DNA from: Oceanospirillaceae bacterium | GTDB lineage: Bacteria > Pseudomonadota > Gammaproteobacteria > Pseudomonadales > Balneatricaceae | Assembly: GCA_013215445.1 (NCBI GenBank) | Contig: JABSRA010000014.1 | Location: forward strand, 1 to 64,000 | Direction of reading: 5' to 3' | Length of the DNA: 64,000 bases | Shown: in pieces, positions 28,131 to 36,915 of the stretch | Layout of the letters: each line of letters begins with the position of its first letter | How positions within the stretch are numbered: position 1 is the first letter of the stretch | The notes under the pieces: model-generated | Seen by the model: only the letters and a program-made list of their open reading frames with translations | Told to the model about the DNA's origin: nothing | The model's database searches: none | Translations under genes and position numbers: made by a program

Positions 28131-28961
28131 ATGTACACAATTGGTGAGTTTTCTCGCATCACAAATATTACCGTTAAAGCGCTGCGTGTATATCACGATA
28201 AAGGTTTGCTAACGCCATCGTTTATTGATGAAAGCACAAACTATAGATATTACGCTAATCGAGAAATTGAATTCGCGCATGTAATTTCAACCTTAAAAGC
28301 AATGCAGTTTAGCTTGGTTGAAATTAAAGATGTGTTAAATAACATCAATGATGACGCAGATTTAATGAGTGTACTTGCGGATAAACAAGCAAAAATCATC
28401 CAAGATATTTCCAGCCTAAATAACGTTTCTTCGGCAATCGACTTTATTCTAACCAAAGAAAAAGAGGCGAAAAAAATAATGACTAATACTAATGAAGTAA
28501 CGCTGAAACAATTGCCAAACATTGAAGTAATTACTCAAACGTGGCAAGGACAATACAGTGATACAGGCAAGGCGATTGGGAAATTATATCGTACTGCTGG
28601 TCGCCACGTTACCGGAACAGTTTTTAATTTATATTTTGATAGCGAATACAAAGAAATAGCAACGTTAGAGTCTTGCTTGCCGGTAAAAAGCATTGTCAGC
28701 AACAAACTGAGAGGCAAAGACAGCAGCATTGTTTTTAAAAAGCTGCCTGGTGGTCATTATTACACCTTATTGCATGTAGGCCCTTATGAAGATATTGGTG
28801 TAAGTTACGCAAAAATATTTCAACATATAAAAGCTTGTGGTCATACGCCTACAACACCAAGCAGAGAAGTTTATATAAAAGGCCCGGGCATGTTGTTTAA
28901 AGGTAACCCAGCGAAATATATCACCGAAATACAAATACCATTTAGTGACCTACTTCCCTAA
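28131..28961 (+). CDS. MerR-family regulator with GyrI-like effector domain
   Basis: A 276-residue protein. Residues 1-70 are a MerR helix-turn-helix (MYTIGEFSRITNITVKALRVYHDKGLL), followed by a dimerisation coil. A GyrI-like small-molecule-binding domain spans about residues 120-276, resembling BmrR/Rob multidrug-sensing domains. GAGGG lies about seven bases before the ATG. It probably senses a hydrophobic or cationic compound and activates from the palindrome just upstream; no efflux pump is adjacent. Confidence 0.88.
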   Translation: MYTIGEFSRITNITVKALRVYHDKGLLTPSFIDESTNYRYYANREIEFAHVISTLKAMQFSLVEIKDVLNNINDDADLMSVLADKQAKIIQDISSLNNVSSAIDFILTKEKEAKKIMTNTNEVTLKQLPNIEVITQTWQGQYSDTGKAIGKLYRTAGRHVTGTVFNLYFDSEYKEIATLESCLPVKSIVSNKLRGKDSSIVFKKLPGGHYYTLLHVGPYEDIGVSYAKIFQHIKACGHTPTTPSREVYIKGPGMLFKGNPAKYITEIQIPFSDLLP

Positions 28962-29044
28962 GCACTTCTCTAGAAGCATAAAGAGAAAATGATGAGTGAC
29001 AAAAGAGTAAATAAACACGAATGACGAAAAAAGCAAGTGAGAGG

Positions 29045-29082
29045 GGTCTTGTCTTTTGACTTTAAGGGCAAAAGGCAAGATC
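29045..29082. repeat. REP-like hairpin
   Basis: Arms GGTCTTGTCTTTTG (29045-29058) and CAAAAGGCAAGATC (29069-29082) pair with two mismatches and a 10-base loop. It is a member of the hairpin family also seen at 22279-22325 and 26627-26671. A short frame over this region is spurious. Confidence 0.65.
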
Positions 29083-29154
29083 TGACACCATTATCCTCCC
29101 TGCTCAGTGGTCGTAAAAAGGTCAGTCCCTTAATTGGCGCCCTTATTGGTTTTC

Positions 29155-29634
29155 CTAATCTCTGTCCAAAATTTTACTTTTCTTTGGCTGCCCTTTTTGA
29201 CTTTTTCGGTATTCTGCCTGCCTGATAGCGCGTGCACTATTCATCGCACGCTTTTTCTTTGAAGACAGCAGGAATCTGAAAATAAAGATGAAAGGTAATA
29301 TATAAGTCAATAAAGCAAAAATGAAAGGTATTGGCATGCCAGAGGTGCGATATTCTTTGGTTAGAGTCGACAGCAAGAACCATAACAATAAAAATGCTAT
29401 CACTCCAACCAATGGATAGACGAATGATGCCGCATCCTGCTGTTTGATTTGTTCAAGATAAGTGATCAAGTTTGAAGACCAAATAAATACTATCACCGAC
29501 AAAAACAATAGGCCTACAAATGACAATAATCGGTAGATAAACTCAGAGGTTGATATCACCCCAAAGGGGGATAAATATTCAAGTAGCGATGTTGGTCTCG
29601 GCGGTATTTCTGGTACGGGGTTTTGCGACTGCAT
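29155..29634 (-). CDS. Hypothetical membrane protein, 159 residues
   Basis: I do not recognise the family. The protein has a proline-rich start (NPVPEIPPRPTS), three strong hydrophobic helices (about residues 37-57, 70-88 and 101-122) and a highly basic C-terminal tail (KKKRAMNSARAIRQAEYRK). Topology with a positive cytoplasmic tail is likely. It lies alone in a repeat-rich accessory zone. Confidence 0.5.
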   Translation of the reverse strand: MQSQNPVPEIPPRPTSLLEYLSPFGVISTSEFIYRLLSFVGLLFLSVIVFIWSSNLITYLEQIKQQDAASFVYPLVGVIAFLLLWFLLSTLTKEYRTSGMPIPFIFALLTYILPFIFIFRFLLSSKKKRAMNSARAIRQAEYRKSQKGQPKKSKILDRD

Positions 29635-30332
29635 TATCCATCCTTAGTATGACAACTTTTTGATCAGACCCGTTCGAACTCAGTGATCGATGCGTGAGTA
29701 GCGGTGGTTTTCAACAAATTATTTAATAGCTCTAATCCAGAATTCTGCCTAGGTACTAAATTTAAAGTCTTTCTAGATCGTTGTAGTATATAGCATTATA
29801 AGTTAAAGCAGCCCTTTAAATCAGCAATCAAGATCTTGCCCACAATGCTTCACTAAATGGCTGAAACTCTCCATCAGCAATTAACATAAACGCAGCACCT
29901 TTGGGGCACCCATCTATCATAAGCAATTTTCCAGTAACTCTAGTTATTATTAGCATTCAGACTTTGCTCAGGATAAATGTCTTACTGTACGCACTGCAAC
30001 GCAGATCTCCAAGGTAGTAGGCTATACCGGTGGTGATGTTGCATGCCTAGTCCTGGATCATTCTCGATGATGCTTACATGGATGCAGGCACTGGGCTTTG
30101 TCGGGAGCATAAAGACTGTCTGTCGCTCCACTCGCCAATTTAGTAAATCACAGCGGCGACCATACCAGGGAGCTGGTGGCCCTGTAGTGTGGTCTTATGT
30201 GAAGCTGTTATTTTCTCTAAGAATCATAATGTCGTTAGTGAAATTAACTATATTGTCGATGTTTAGTGGTTAGAAAAAGTGAGCATCTCATATTAGTTTT
30301 TCATATAAGTTATTGATGCCCCAAATCACTGC
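29635..30332. other. Gene-poor stretch with repeat copy D and possible relics
   Basis: About 700 bases. Positions 30117-30195 are a diverged copy of the composite repeat front part (CTCGCCAATTTAGTAAATC, then GCGGCGACCATACCAGGGAG). A 42-codon minus-strand frame (29956-29828, ending FQPFSEALWARS) has an orderly amino-acid pattern but no known family. The translation around 29999-30043 reads ISKVVGYTGGDVA, like an MsrA fragment. These look like remains of genes rather than genes. Confidence 0.45.
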
Positions 30333-30716
30333 TTATGTTGGCCCTGTTATGGTTAGAGCATTGTTAAGAGCATTTCGAGTATATAAATATAAGGAGACGA
30401 TAATGGCAATCGGAAAAATCGACATGAAAGCAAACCCATAATTGCCATCCACAAAGATTAGTGCAGAAGAGACAGCGTAACCTAGTACAGAAATCAGCAA
30501 ACCCAGCAAAGTTGTTCTAGGTATCGCCAGTAGTAGAGCACCAAGAATTTGCACTATGCCAAAACCAACAATCAACTCTACGCTAAAACCAAAACCCTGC
30601 AAGAATTCAACTTCCTGCGGCACCATAATTACTTTTTCAGCACCAGCGGTAACGGCTAAAAGTGCAACTAAACATAGTAGTATTCTCATCACTGTTTTCA
30701 AAATAGCGCCTTTCAT
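30333..30716 (-). CDS. DoxX-like membrane protein
   Basis: A 127-residue protein with four hydrophobic helices: an initial membrane segment (ILLCLVALLAVTAGAEK), a central VGFGIVQILGALLLAIP helix, and two further helices. The size and helix pattern fit the DoxX/DoxD-like small membrane family, often linked to redox stress. The assignment rests on overall pattern and is not certain. It stands alone. Confidence 0.6.
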   Translation of the reverse strand: MKGAILKTVMRILLCLVALLAVTAGAEKVIMVPQEVEFLQGFGFSVELIVGFGIVQILGALLLAIPRTTLLGLLISVLGYAVSSALIFVDGNYGFAFMSIFPIAIIVSLYLYTRNALNNALTITGPT

Positions 30717-30890
30717 AATTCAAGTTTCAATGTGGTTTTCTGCAGCAAAGAATAAGCATTACCTGCCCAGTCTTAATGAACGTAATGGCTTAAGTTATTT
30801 TATAACTATGCTATACCACACAATTAGCGATTATCACTGCAGTTAACGGTCATCATAGATAAAAAAACCGCTTCACACAAAATATTATTT

Positions 30891-30985
30891 GCGAATATTC
30901 AGCGTCATTTATCTAATAATGATCAAAATATAAGAGATAAAGACTAATAATTAAAAAACATTAGATCTTAAAAGTGCCTGTCCCA
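30891..30985 (+). repeat. Composite dispersed repeat, copy B (3' part)
   Basis: Starts at GCGAATATTCAGCG and runs through the GATCAAAATATAAGAGATAA block to TTAGATCTTAAAAGTGCCTG, matching the second half of copies A and C. The surrounding 30717-31065 interval holds no supported gene. Confidence 0.75.
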
Positions 30986-31065
30986 GATCTTCAAGTCTGT
31001 ATGTTGTGAGTCTCTGTAGAGGATTAGGCTGAAATTCATTCTTCAGCCAAATCCCTGTATGGAGA

Positions 31066-31941
31066 TTATTGATAAAAATAAGGTGATTTCTGTTGTGCAG
31101 AAAATTCATCTAGGTCGTGATGTATCCATAGAGCAGCCTGGGTTTGATCTAAAATATTATCGACTAAAGCAAAAGAGTGTATGGTTTGCTTTTTGTTATT
31201 CCATCCTGGCATAGCATAATTGTCGCGATTTTCTTTAAAGTGATACAAATCTCCAGACAGCACCACCGCCCCTGTTTTAGGTAGATCAACAAACAGCGAT
31301 TGGTGGCCGGCGCTATGACCAGGCGTCGCTATAATGACCACTGAGCCATCGCCGAAAACATCATGATCACCTGTCAACTTAGTGATGTTGACCTTTTTGT
31401 CCAATATATAATCCTGAGGACTATAACCGTAATTTTTTGCATGTTCACTGTGGGCCATAGCGTGCTCTGGCTCTTGCATTAACCACGTTGCATCCATGAA
31501 TAACTTGGCGTTACCGGTGTGATCATTATGTAAATGTGAGAACGCTAAGTAATTAATGTCTGTCGGTTTTACTTTAATTTCATCTAGCTGGCTGGCAAGG
31601 GTTTTTACCACCGACATGTTAAATGCGCCATCCATCACTTCTATGCCATTATTTAGACCATATAATTGATCACTAAGCCCGGTATCCCACAACAACAAAC
31701 CTTTTTCATGTTGAATTAAATAACATGGATTAGCTAACGCTTTGAAGGTGCCTTTTTTGATATTAGGGTTAAATAACGATAAATCCCGTGCATCAATCCG
31801 ACCGCAGTCAAGCACGTAAAGCTTAAGTGGTGTATTGCCATGAGAGCTTATGCTCGTTGATAGGCTAGATAAGTCATTAGCCATCACCGTAGTCGCTGAT
31901 AACATTAAAGTTAAGGTAGAAATAAATAGAGGTAATTTCAT
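31066..31941 (-). CDS. Secreted metallo-beta-lactamase-fold lactonase-like hydrolase
   Basis: A 291-residue protein with a signal peptide (cleavage near residue 22, after VMA). The zinc-binding HLHNDHTGN motif (about residues 136-144), GHSAGHQ, LSGDLYHF and a late IHHDLDEF give the metallo-beta-lactamase fold of the N-acyl-homoserine lactonase group. It probably hydrolyses a lactone or ester in the periplasm; quorum-quenching activity is possible but unproven. It is divergent from a LysR gene whose promoter region carries a palindrome. Confidence 0.8.
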   Translation of the reverse strand: MKLPLFISTLTLMLSATTVMANDLSSLSTSISSHGNTPLKLYVLDCGRIDARDLSLFNPNIKKGTFKALANPCYLIQHEKGLLLWDTGLSDQLYGLNNGIEVMDGAFNMSVVKTLASQLDEIKVKPTDINYLAFSHLHNDHTGNAKLFMDATWLMQEPEHAMAHSEHAKNYGYSPQDYILDKKVNITKLTGDHDVFGDGSVVIIATPGHSAGHQSLFVDLPKTGAVVLSGDLYHFKENRDNYAMPGWNNKKQTIHSFALVDNILDQTQAALWIHHDLDEFSAQQKSPYFYQ

Positions 31942-32022
31942 AATAATTTTCCAGTGGTTGATTTCTAAATAATGTTATCATCCCAAAACGTAGATAAAAA
32001 CAGTCGAATTTAGAATCATGAA

Positions 32023-32036
32023 TCCCATATTTGGGA
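32023..32036. promoter_or_regulatory. Palindrome between lactonase-like gene and LysR
   Basis: TCCCATATTTGGGA has perfect five-base arms around TATT, in the 109-base gap between divergent starts. A further TCCCA occurs at 31981. This is a plausible binding site for the LysR protein, but its position just before the LysR start makes autoregulation as likely as activation of the hydrolase. Confidence 0.45.
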
Positions 32037-32050
32037 CATACGGAGGCGTA

Positions 32051-32944
32051 TTGAATTACAATAATATTGCAATATTTGTTGAGGTGATTAAGCAAGGCAG
32101 TTTTATAAAGGCCTCTAAGCTGCTTAACATGCCATCAAGCACCGTAAGCAGAAAGGTGAGTGAGCTTGAAGCTACGCTAGAAGTCAGGTTGCTTGAAAGA
32201 AATTCGAGAAAAATTAACCTAACCAAAAAGGGAGCCTTTTTATTTGAGCAGTGCGTAGCGCCGCTGCAATTGATTAACCAACAAGTGCAAGAACTCACCG
32301 CTACGCGCCATGAAGCCAAAGGTAAACTGAGAGTGACGGCTCCGGTGCTGCTTGGCAATGAAATTTTAAATCAGTGGTTTTGTGATTTTCTCAATATAAA
32401 CCAAGATATTGAATTAGATATCCACTTGAGTAATCAATACCAAGATATTATTAGTGACAATATCGATGTGGCAATTCGCATTGGCCCGCTGCAAAATTCA
32501 CAATTTATTGCTCAATACTTGTTTAGTGCTCAATTTGTAATGTATGCCAGTGCAAGCTATTTGGCGCAGCATGCTAAGCCAATAAAAACAGTGGATGATT
32601 GGAACCAACACAGCCTGTTATTATTAAAACAACATGAGAAATCGGTTGAACTAGTACATCGTCGTAGCCAAGAAAGCGTTCGGTTAAGTATCAAAGCTAG
32701 AATATGTTCAAATGATATTGCGGTGATTAGACAGGGAGCAATAAAGGGTTTGGGCATAGCCTACCTCCCAGACTTTTGTGTTAAAGCACAGCTTAAATCG
32801 GGTGAGTTAATAGCAGTGTTGAGCGACTATCAATATCCCATTAAAAGAGACATTTATGCGGTATATCCTAGTAAAAAGCACTTGTCACATAATACCCGAC
32901 TGTTTATCGATTATATGAGAGAACGGGCTGCTGAAATTTCATAA
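32051..32944 (+). CDS. LysR-family transcriptional regulator
   Basis: A 297-residue regulator. I choose TTG 32051 (MNYNNIAIFVEVIKQGSF) because GGAGG at 32042-32046 is well placed and the residues match the usual LysR N-terminus; an upstream ATG at 32018 would add 11 residues. The winged helix (SSTVSRKVSELEATL) is followed by a substrate-binding domain. It resembles the AaeR/DsdC-like group in its first residues. It is divergent from the lactonase-like hydrolase, its likely target. Confidence 0.9.
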   Translation: MNYNNIAIFVEVIKQGSFIKASKLLNMPSSTVSRKVSELEATLEVRLLERNSRKINLTKKGAFLFEQCVAPLQLINQQVQELTATRHEAKGKLRVTAPVLLGNEILNQWFCDFLNINQDIELDIHLSNQYQDIISDNIDVAIRIGPLQNSQFIAQYLFSAQFVMYASASYLAQHAKPIKTVDDWNQHSLLLLKQHEKSVELVHRRSQESVRLSIKARICSNDIAVIRQGAIKGLGIAYLPDFCVKAQLKSGELIAVLSDYQYPIKRDIYAVYPSKKHLSHNTRLFIDYMRERAAEIS

Positions 32945-33080
32945 CGATAACTCCTAACCTGCTGTTTATTGGTCTATTTTACCTTTCTTTGGTGGTCGTG
33001 TTTTAGGAGCTTAAAAGTGCCTGTCTCTTATTAGGTTTGCTGACAGGAGTAAAACATTAAAGACTTAACTGATTTATTTT

Positions 33081-33445
33081 TTAATGTTTAAATTCAAAAG
33101 ATTATGGGCAGTTTCGACTGCGTCGAGTTCATTTCTTTTGGATGGGCTAAAATAAACGGAACCAAAGAAAATCCCACCCTGCTATTGCCGAAAGACTCCT
33201 ACGCGATTCACTAAATTGACGGCCGCTCAGATTCGCCATCCCTGGCTCAACTTCGCTCTTTGCGACGTCCTGTCGCTCCGCTCGCCAATTCAGTAAATCG
33301 CTCCGGCGGCAATACAAGGGACTTAGTGGCTCCGTAGCTGACTACGAATATTCATCGTGATCTATCAAAAAATAATCAAAAGATAAGAGAAAAAGACTAA
33401 TAATTAAAGAATATTAGATTTTAAAAGTTCCTGTCCCTTATTAGG
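33081..33445 (+). repeat. Composite dispersed repeat, copy C
   Basis: The longest copy: TTAATGTTTAAATTCAAAAG, a GTTTCGACTGCGTCGAGTTC block, the 65-base element also at 22352-22416, GCTCGCCAATTCAGTAAATC, CTCCGGCGGCAATACAAGGG, GTGGCTCCGTAG, GAATATTCATCGTG and TTCCTGTCCC. An inverted, shortened copy lies at 34420-34560 on the other side of the HigBA genes. The 32945-33669 interval contains no gene. Confidence 0.75.
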
Positions 33446-33450
33446 TTGCC

Positions 33451-33480
33451 CTGGGCCCCTTGTATTGCCGCCGGAGCGAT
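33451..33480 (-). repeat. Short inverted repeat fragment, copy F
   Basis: The 27 bases from CTGGGCCCCTTGTATTGCCG onward are identical to part of the inverted copy at 34420-34560, and are the reverse complement of the central block of copy C. It lies just before the toxin gene. Confidence 0.75.
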
Positions 33481-33669
33481 GGAATATGGGGTCAATTTGG
33501 GTTAGCTTCAAATTTGTCTTTTGACTCTAGGTGCTGACTCTCTACATGTATTCCCGTCTATAGCGTAGATCTCACAATTGTCCCTAGTAAAATACAACTA
33601 TTTACAACTTGAATCTATGGTAATTAATAGTATACTTTTGATGATGATATTTAAAAATACAGCTTACTT

Positions 33670-34062
33670 GTGACACGCATTTTTTTATCAAAGAGCTTTA
33701 ATAAACTTGCTAAAGCTTGTGAGTTGACAGATGAACAATTGATTGTCGCTATTGATGAAATGGACGATGGGATTGTTGATGTGAATTTGGGTGGATCCTT
33801 ATTTAAAAAGAGGATTGCTGTTAAAGGGCGGGGTAAGAGCTCGGGTGTGAGAACAATCCTTGGCTTTAAGCAGGGAGATCGCGCTTTCTTTGTTTATGTT
33901 TTCGCTAAAAGTAATCAATCAAATATTAGTAAAAGCGAAAAGGCTGCCTTTATTGAGCAGTCAAAAATATACTTTTCTCTGGATGATAAAACGCTAATCA
34001 TAGCATGCAACAGCGGAGCATTAAGAGAAATAGTAGACTCTAAGGAGAGTGAAAATGAGTGA
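33670..34062 (+). CDS. HigB/RelE-type toxin
   Basis: A 130-residue basic protein with a GTG start at 33670. It matches the RelE-superfamily group with an R-GKSSGVRTILGFKQGDRAFF core and a VFAKSNQSNISKSEKAAF block, known as HigB-like mRNA interferases that cut mRNA at the ribosome. It overlaps the antitoxin gene by eight bases, giving toxin-first order as in higBA modules. It is framed by inverted repeats. Confidence 0.85.
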   Translation: MTRIFLSKSFNKLAKACELTDEQLIVAIDEMDDGIVDVNLGGSLFKKRIAVKGRGKSSGVRTILGFKQGDRAFFVYVFAKSNQSNISKSEKAAFIEQSKIYFSLDDKTLIIACNSGALREIVDSKESENE

Positions 34063-34357
34063 TATCCTCAAATCAATCCACGATGATATGCAGGCGCTAT
34101 ATGAGATAGACGCCGTCAGTGAAGTGACGATGCGCAATTTTGATGTTATGTGCCTTTCGACAGTGCCAAAGTATACACCAGAGCGAATTAAACAACTTCG
34201 CAAGAAATTCCGTATCAGTCAAAGCGTCTTGGCCGCTTATTTATGTGTGTCAACCAAGGCTGTACAAAAATGGGAACTTGGCACCAGCAAGCCAGCAGGA
34301 GCAACCGCTAAGCTGTTGGTGCTGGCAGAAAAAAATGGCTTAAAAGCGATTGCTTGA
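34055..34357 (+). CDS. HigA/NadS-type antitoxin
   Basis: A 100-residue protein starting at ATG 34055 with AGGAG seven bases upstream. The C-terminal helix-turn-helix (KKFRISQSVLAAYLCVSTKAVQKWELG) is of the XRE/HigA kind and is followed by TSKPAGATAKLLVLAEKNG, typical of these antitoxins. It should neutralise the upstream toxin and repress the operon. Overlap with the toxin gene implies coupled translation. Confidence 0.88.
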   Translation: MSDILKSIHDDMQALYEIDAVSEVTMRNFDVMCLSTVPKYTPERIKQLRKKFRISQSVLAAYLCVSTKAVQKWELGTSKPAGATAKLLVLAEKNGLKAIA

Positions 34358-34419
34358 AAGTCAGCTATCCACGCCGTTATGGTTTTTATTTTTATAAGCA
34401 ACGTTATACAAAAAAATTA

Positions 34420-34560
34420 GCTACGGAGCCACTGGGCCCCTTGTATTGCCGCCGGAGCTGATGAGTGGAGCGATAGCAGGACGCGGTAGCTTTAGCTAAT
34501 CCAAAAGAAATGAACTCGACGCCGTCGAGACTGCACCTCAATCACTTGATTTTAAACATT
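34420..34560 (-). repeat. Inverted composite repeat, copy E
   Basis: Read on the minus strand it starts AATGTTTAAAATCAAGTGAT, followed by TCGACGGCGTCGAGTTCATT, then the CTCCGGCGGCAATACAAGGG block and GTGGCTCCGTAGC. It is therefore an inverted, internally deleted version of copy C. Together they bracket the HigBA module. No gene lies in 34358-34714. Confidence 0.75.
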
Positions 34561-34676
34561 ATACGCTCTTTGGCATCCATGCCACCGCGCTATACCGTAC
34601 TTCCTGTACATAAAAAATAAATCACTAAAAGTTTTTTGACTTTGACCTTCGTGCTAAAAAACCAAGTTTAGCGTAT

Positions 34677-34705
34677 AAAAAAGGATGCCATCAGCATCCT
34701 TTATC
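34677..34705 (-). terminator. Terminator after dld
   Basis: Stem AAGGATGC (34681-34688) and GCATCCTT (34694-34701), with T's following the stem when read on the minus strand. It lies just past the dld stop at 34715 and is the exact reverse complement of the glmS terminator at 6587-6615. Confidence 0.8.
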
Positions 34706-34714
34706 TCTAAAAGC

Positions 34715-36424
34715 TTACTTTTCCGCCTCAACCCAATGCTTACACTTCGTCGTCTTGCCAATCCCAGGATTAAACGAGTTAGTTGGATCTAATTTCTTAT
34801 AAAACGACTTCAAGGTATCTTTGGCAAAGTACTCATGCCCCACATTGTGTTCGGCTGGATACTCGGCGCCACGTGCGTCAAAGGTCGCCAGTATCTTATT
34901 TTTCACCGCTTTGGCATCCACACCTTTCTTCATGATGTAATTCTGGTGCATTACGTGGCAGAACAAATGCCCGTAGTAGAATTTAACCGCGATAGAGTCA
35001 CTGATCTCTGGGGCCAGTGTCTCATACCAATCTTTTTCATTGCGGGGAAACGCCACATCGATGGTCATTAATGGGCCGAGTTGTTGCGCATTCATCGCCT
35101 GATATCGCCCGATCGCGCCCGCGGCTACAAAGCGGTGCAGTATCGCCTGTTCACCTTCTTTCTTGGTACATTCGAAATAATTGCCTTCGTTTTCTTTAAA
35201 GAACTGGTCAAAGTAGGCGCGCGCTTCGTCGACACCTGCATCGCTCATCTCGATGATCCAGTGATGTTGATATTGATCGCGATAGTCATCCATTTTCTTC
35301 GGTAAATGATTGGGCCACAAGGTACTGATAAATTGCATAATACGATCTGATAGGTGGCTCGGTAGAAACTTGAAGTTACCGGCTATACGGTCAATATGGC
35401 GTTTCATGGCAAACATTTTGGGGATGTATTTAGAGCCGAATTTATCGATCACGATAAAGGTGTCTTTGCCATATTTCTTGGCGGCGTCGTAACACTCGCG
35501 GTGTAGGTACTCACCTGAAACCGGTAAGTTTTTGAAGCTGCCGAGTATATCGCGACGGATTTTTGCCAGTACTTTATCGTCATTGGTGCCAATATAGAAA
35601 ACTTGCTGTCGCTTGGGGATAGGGTAGGTATCAATACGCACCGCAAATACCGCTAGCTTACCGGCACTGCCAGATGCTTCATAGAGGCGTCTGCCATCGT
35701 TATTAAAGCGCGAGGGAGTGTCGGCATCTATCTCTCTCACCCGCTCGTGGTATTCGTTATCTGAGGCGCGTTTGGAGGGGGTGCCGATATCTTTATCGCT
35801 GTAATTCTGCTGTTGTAGATTGGTCAAAATTTGCTGTGGATTGTTACCTAGCTTAATCCCTAAGTTGTTCACTAAGGTCAATTGCCCCTGTGCATCTATC
35901 TGTGCGTAGATCGCCAGTTCAGTGTAGGCCGGTCCTCGCTGCACTAGAGCGCCGCCAGAGTTGTTGCAGATGCCGCCGACAATCGATGCGCCGATACAGG
36001 AGGAGCCAATTACTGAGTGTGGCTCGCGACCGTGGGGTTTTAACACATCTTCTAAACCAAATAAGGTGCTACCTGCGAGGCCGACAATTTGCTCGGCGTT
36101 GTTAATCAGCTGAATATCGCTGATCCGCATGGTACTGATGATCACAATCGGGCGGTCATAATCATTGCCATCGGGGGTTGAACCACCGGTTAAACCGGTA
36201 TTGGCCGCCTGCATAATAACCGCTACATCGGCGCTGACACAGGCCTCGAGTACCTGCCATATTTGATAGAGAGTGGCAGGTCTGACCACTGCTAGCGCCT
36301 CACCTGAACCAAAGCGAAAGCCTTTACAATAGGGCTGTTTTTTCGCTTCATCAGTCAGCGTGAATTTTCTGCCTACGATTGTTTGTAATGCTTGAATAAG
36401 GGAGGTGTTAGAGTTGCCGGTCAT
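34715..36424 (-). CDS. dld: Membrane-bound quinone-dependent D-lactate dehydrogenase
   Basis: A 569-residue peripheral membrane flavoenzyme that oxidises D-lactate to pyruvate and feeds the quinone pool. The FAD-binding type 4 domain has ANTGLTGGSTPDG (about residues 74-86) and SSCIGASIVGGICNNSGGALVQRG; the C-terminal half is the Dld membrane-binding domain, ending near TNSFNPGIGKTTK. Length fits E. coli Dld (571). I prefer ATG 36424 to a TTG four codons upstream. A strong hairpin follows the stop codon. It is monocistronic here. Confidence 0.93.
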   Translation of the reverse strand: MTGNSNTSLIQALQTIVGRKFTLTDEAKKQPYCKGFRFGSGEALAVVRPATLYQIWQVLEACVSADVAVIMQAANTGLTGGSTPDGNDYDRPIVIISTMRISDIQLINNAEQIVGLAGSTLFGLEDVLKPHGREPHSVIGSSCIGASIVGGICNNSGGALVQRGPAYTELAIYAQIDAQGQLTLVNNLGIKLGNNPQQILTNLQQQNYSDKDIGTPSKRASDNEYHERVREIDADTPSRFNNDGRRLYEASGSAGKLAVFAVRIDTYPIPKRQQVFYIGTNDDKVLAKIRRDILGSFKNLPVSGEYLHRECYDAAKKYGKDTFIVIDKFGSKYIPKMFAMKRHIDRIAGNFKFLPSHLSDRIMQFISTLWPNHLPKKMDDYRDQYQHHWIIEMSDAGVDEARAYFDQFFKENEGNYFECTKKEGEQAILHRFVAAGAIGRYQAMNAQQLGPLMTIDVAFPRNEKDWYETLAPEISDSIAVKFYYGHLFCHVMHQNYIMKKGVDAKAVKNKILATFDARGAEYPAEHNVGHEYFAKDTLKSFYKKLDPTNSFNPGIGKTTKCKHWVEAEK

Positions 36425-36915
36425 GTAAATTCTCAATTAAATCAATGAAGAGGTACCAGTGAATATTACCTTTTTAAAAAGTTGAGCCACTTGCGTGCAG
36501 AAGTATACCTCAACCTTTGGGAGGAGTGAATGTTTAGGCCCGATGGAGCGTTATCGACAGCACCAGAGAGTCGGCTGACGACTAGTGATCAGTTCAAACT
36601 GGCGGTGATCGTGAAAATCAAATATTTTAGCGATGCTCGGTTTAACTGAGCACAAGGGCGGGTCGAGGGAGCCGCTGGCTACTTTTTTTACGGATTTGTT
36701 TTCTGCTATGGGTGGATGTCTAACCCTTGAAAAACTCAGACTTATTGCATCACATATTACCCATTGGTGGGTCCATAACTAAAGCTTATCAATATTATAT
36801 TAAAGCAACCGTTTGATTATAATGGCCTCGCTGCAGCTGATTGGTCATAGAAGTAATTATAAAATTTTATAAATAATGTTATTTTTAAGCGACACAATAC
36901 CTAGGGATTTTAATC
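36425..36915. other. Intergenic region between divergent genes
   Basis: About 490 bases between dld and the PAS-GGDEF gene. No supported gene. It holds both promoters; the AT-rich 36780-36905 part probably belongs to the PAS-GGDEF gene. Confidence 0.4.

Noticed and set aside
29037-29225. 62-codon plus-strand frame
   Set aside because: It overlaps a REP-like hairpin and the end of a convergent gene.
30043-30273. 76-codon frame near 30.1 kb
   Set aside because: It is composed of composite repeat copy D sequence.
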